11,012 nucleotides of DNA from positions 1 through 11,012 of the forward strand of contig CAZUMS010000049.1 in the NCBI GenBank assembly GCA_964621525.1, given 5' to 3'. Under the pieces are notes generated by a model. It had not been told where the DNA came from and ran no database searches. It saw nothing but the letters and a program-made list of their open reading frames with translations. Position numbers and translations under genes: made by a program. Position 1 is the stretch's first letter, and every line of letters starts with the position of its first letter. The stretch is from CAZMGV01 sp964621525 [NCBI: uncultured bacterium] (GTDB lineage Bacteria; JAGRBM01). This document shows positions 10,222-11,012 of this stretch, piece by piece.

Positions 10222-10884
10222 ATGGCCAGACGAATCCGCAAAATCGCGCCCAGCCTTCTGTCCGCCGATTTCACGCGGCTTGGGGAAGAAGTGAGGGCCA
10301 TCGAACAGGCCGGGGCCGACCTCGTCCACTTCGACGTCATGGACGGCCACTTTGTGCCGAATATCACCGTGGGGCCGCTGGTGCTGGCCGCCGTCCGCAA
10401 GGTGACGAAGCTGCCGCTCGACGCGCACCTCATGATCGAGAACCCGGACCGCTACATTCCCGAGTTCGCGAAGGCGGGCGCGAACCGGATCAGCGTGCAC
10501 GTGGAGAACACGCCGCATCTGCACCGGACACTCCAGCTCATCCGCTCTCTCGGCGTGATGCCGGCGGTGGTCCTCAATCCCGCGACGCCGCTCGGGGCGC
10601 TCGAGCAGGTGTGGGGCGATATCGGGATGATCCTCCTCATGTCGGTGAACCCCGGCTTCGGCGGGCAGGCCTACATTCCGTCCGTCACGGCCAAGATCCG
10701 CGAATGCCGCCGCCTGATCGACCGGCACAATCCGGCGGTCGAACTCGAGGTGGACGGGGGTATCAAGACCTCGAACGTGGACGAGGTCTGCGGGGACGAC
10801 GTGGATATTATCGTGGCCGGTTCGGCGGTATTTGAAAGCGCCGATTATTCGTCTACTATCCGCCGCCTCAAAGGGGCGGCCTGA
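10222..10884 (+). CDS. rpe: Ribulose-phosphate 3-epimerase
   Basis: Rpe interconverts ribulose 5-phosphate and xylulose 5-phosphate in the pentose-phosphate or Calvin pathway, as a cytoplasmic metal-dependent TIM barrel. The 220-residue product has all hallmarks: IAPSLLSADF at 8-17, HFDVMDGHFVPN at 36-47 with metal ligand His36 and catalytic Asp38, DAHLM with His69, MSVNPGFGGQ at 140-149, VDGGI with catalytic Asp178, and the phosphate-binding AGSAVF at 199-204. The frame is open from an ATG at 10171, but ATG 10222 gives the usual family N-terminus; GAGAGG lies 13 bases before it, rather far, so the start is slightly uncertain. The gene is followed by its own terminator. Confidence 0.96.
   Translation: MARRIRKIAPSLLSADFTRLGEEVRAIEQAGADLVHFDVMDGHFVPNITVGPLVLAAVRKVTKLPLDAHLMIENPDRYIPEFAKAGANRISVHVENTPHLHRTLQLIRSLGVMPAVVLNPATPLGALEQVWGDIGMILLMSVNPGFGGQAYIPSVTAKIRECRRLIDRHNPAVELEVDGGIKTSNVDEVCGDDVDIIVAGSAVFESADYSSTIRRLKGAA
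10832..10859 (+). promoter_or_regulatory. Candidate promoter inside the 3' end of rpe
   Basis: TTGAAA at 10832-10837 and TACTAT at 10854-10859 are 16 bases apart, and this stretch of rpe uses AT-rich codons unlike the rest of the gene. Transcription would begin near 10866 and could reach the tRNA, but only by passing the hairpin at 10903-10924. Confidence 0.28.
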
Positions 10885-10902
10885 CGGGCCGAAGACCCCT
10901 GA

Positions 10903-10924
10903 AGCACCCCAAGGTGCTGTTTTT
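10903..10924 (+). terminator. Intrinsic terminator after rpe
   Basis: AGCACC and GGTGCT form a 6-bp stem over a CCAA loop, followed by G and a run of five T. It starts 18 bases after the rpe stop codon and ends 12 bases before the tRNA gene. Confidence 0.75.
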
Positions 10925-10936
10925 ACTAGGTTTCTC

Positions 10937-11012
10937 CGGGCTGTAGCGCAGTTGGTAGCGCGCTTGTTTCGGGAGCAAGAGGTCGAGGGTTCGAGTCCCT
11001 CCAGCCCGACCA
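10937..11012 (+). tRNA. tRNA-Pro, anticodon CGG
   Basis: The 76-base gene folds as a full cloverleaf. The acceptor stem is CGGGCTG with CAGCCCG (10937-10943, 11002-11008). The D stem is GCGC/GCGC (10946-10949, 10958-10961). The anticodon stem is CTTGT/GCAAG with one U-G pair and loop TTCGGGA, placing anticodon CGG at 10970-10972. The T arm is GAGGG/CCCTC around TTCGAGT. Discriminator A11009 and an encoded CCA (11010-11012) follow. The C1-G72 pair with A73 is usual for bacterial proline tRNA. It reads codon CCG, useful in a GC-rich genome. The window ends at its last base, so any integrated element using the tRNA 3' end would lie outside view. Confidence 0.96.

Overview
The window comes from a GC-rich bacterial chromosome, probably a proteobacterium in the broad sense. 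The fusion of a receiver, a DUF4388/PATAN domain and a J-like domain is most typical of delta-proteobacterial and myxobacterial-type lineages, but no taxonomic marker settles this. The core genes are strongly GC-rich: I counted 46 G+C in the 60 bases 5161-5220 of lon. The gene at 758-2377 and the DNA just before it are clearly AT-rich: 19 G+C in the 60 bases 1681-1740. That block therefore looks foreign.

Layout: 1-757 holds no recognisable gene, but it contains a run of short inverted repeats (about 254-433), a 16-bp tandem repeat, and a CCCCTCTCC/GGAGAGGGG hairpin of the dispersed-repeat kind. 758-2377 encodes a lone DUF262 protein with an HNH-like C-terminal end, of the GmrSD/SspE type used in phage defence. 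2378-2893 has no convincing gene; it carries iterated motifs resembling the end of a decayed insertion sequence. 2894-7348 is the conserved ATP-dependent protease operon clpP-clpX-lon, closed by a strong intrinsic terminator (7374-7400). A good sigma70-type promoter (7487-7516) then drives 7581-9260, a response regulator fused to PATAN and J-like domains. A membrane-anchored protein of unknown function (9279-10139, minus) converges on it. Divergent from that is rpe (10222-10884), followed by a terminator and tRNA-Pro(CGG), whose encoded CCA is the last base of the window.

Functional picture: ClpP pairs with ClpX as a two-part unfoldase/protease, and Lon is an independent single-chain protease, so the central operon is a protein quality-control module. 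The gene often found just before clpP, trigger factor (tig), is absent here; the AT-rich defence-like gene and apparent mobile-element debris occupy that place. The right part is ordinary chromosome: signalling, pentose-phosphate metabolism and a tRNA. The less ordinary items are the DUF262 gene in its AT-rich block, the HPD-to-HPA change in the J-like domain, and the uncharacterised membrane-anchored protein. I saw no clear multi-gene novel system.
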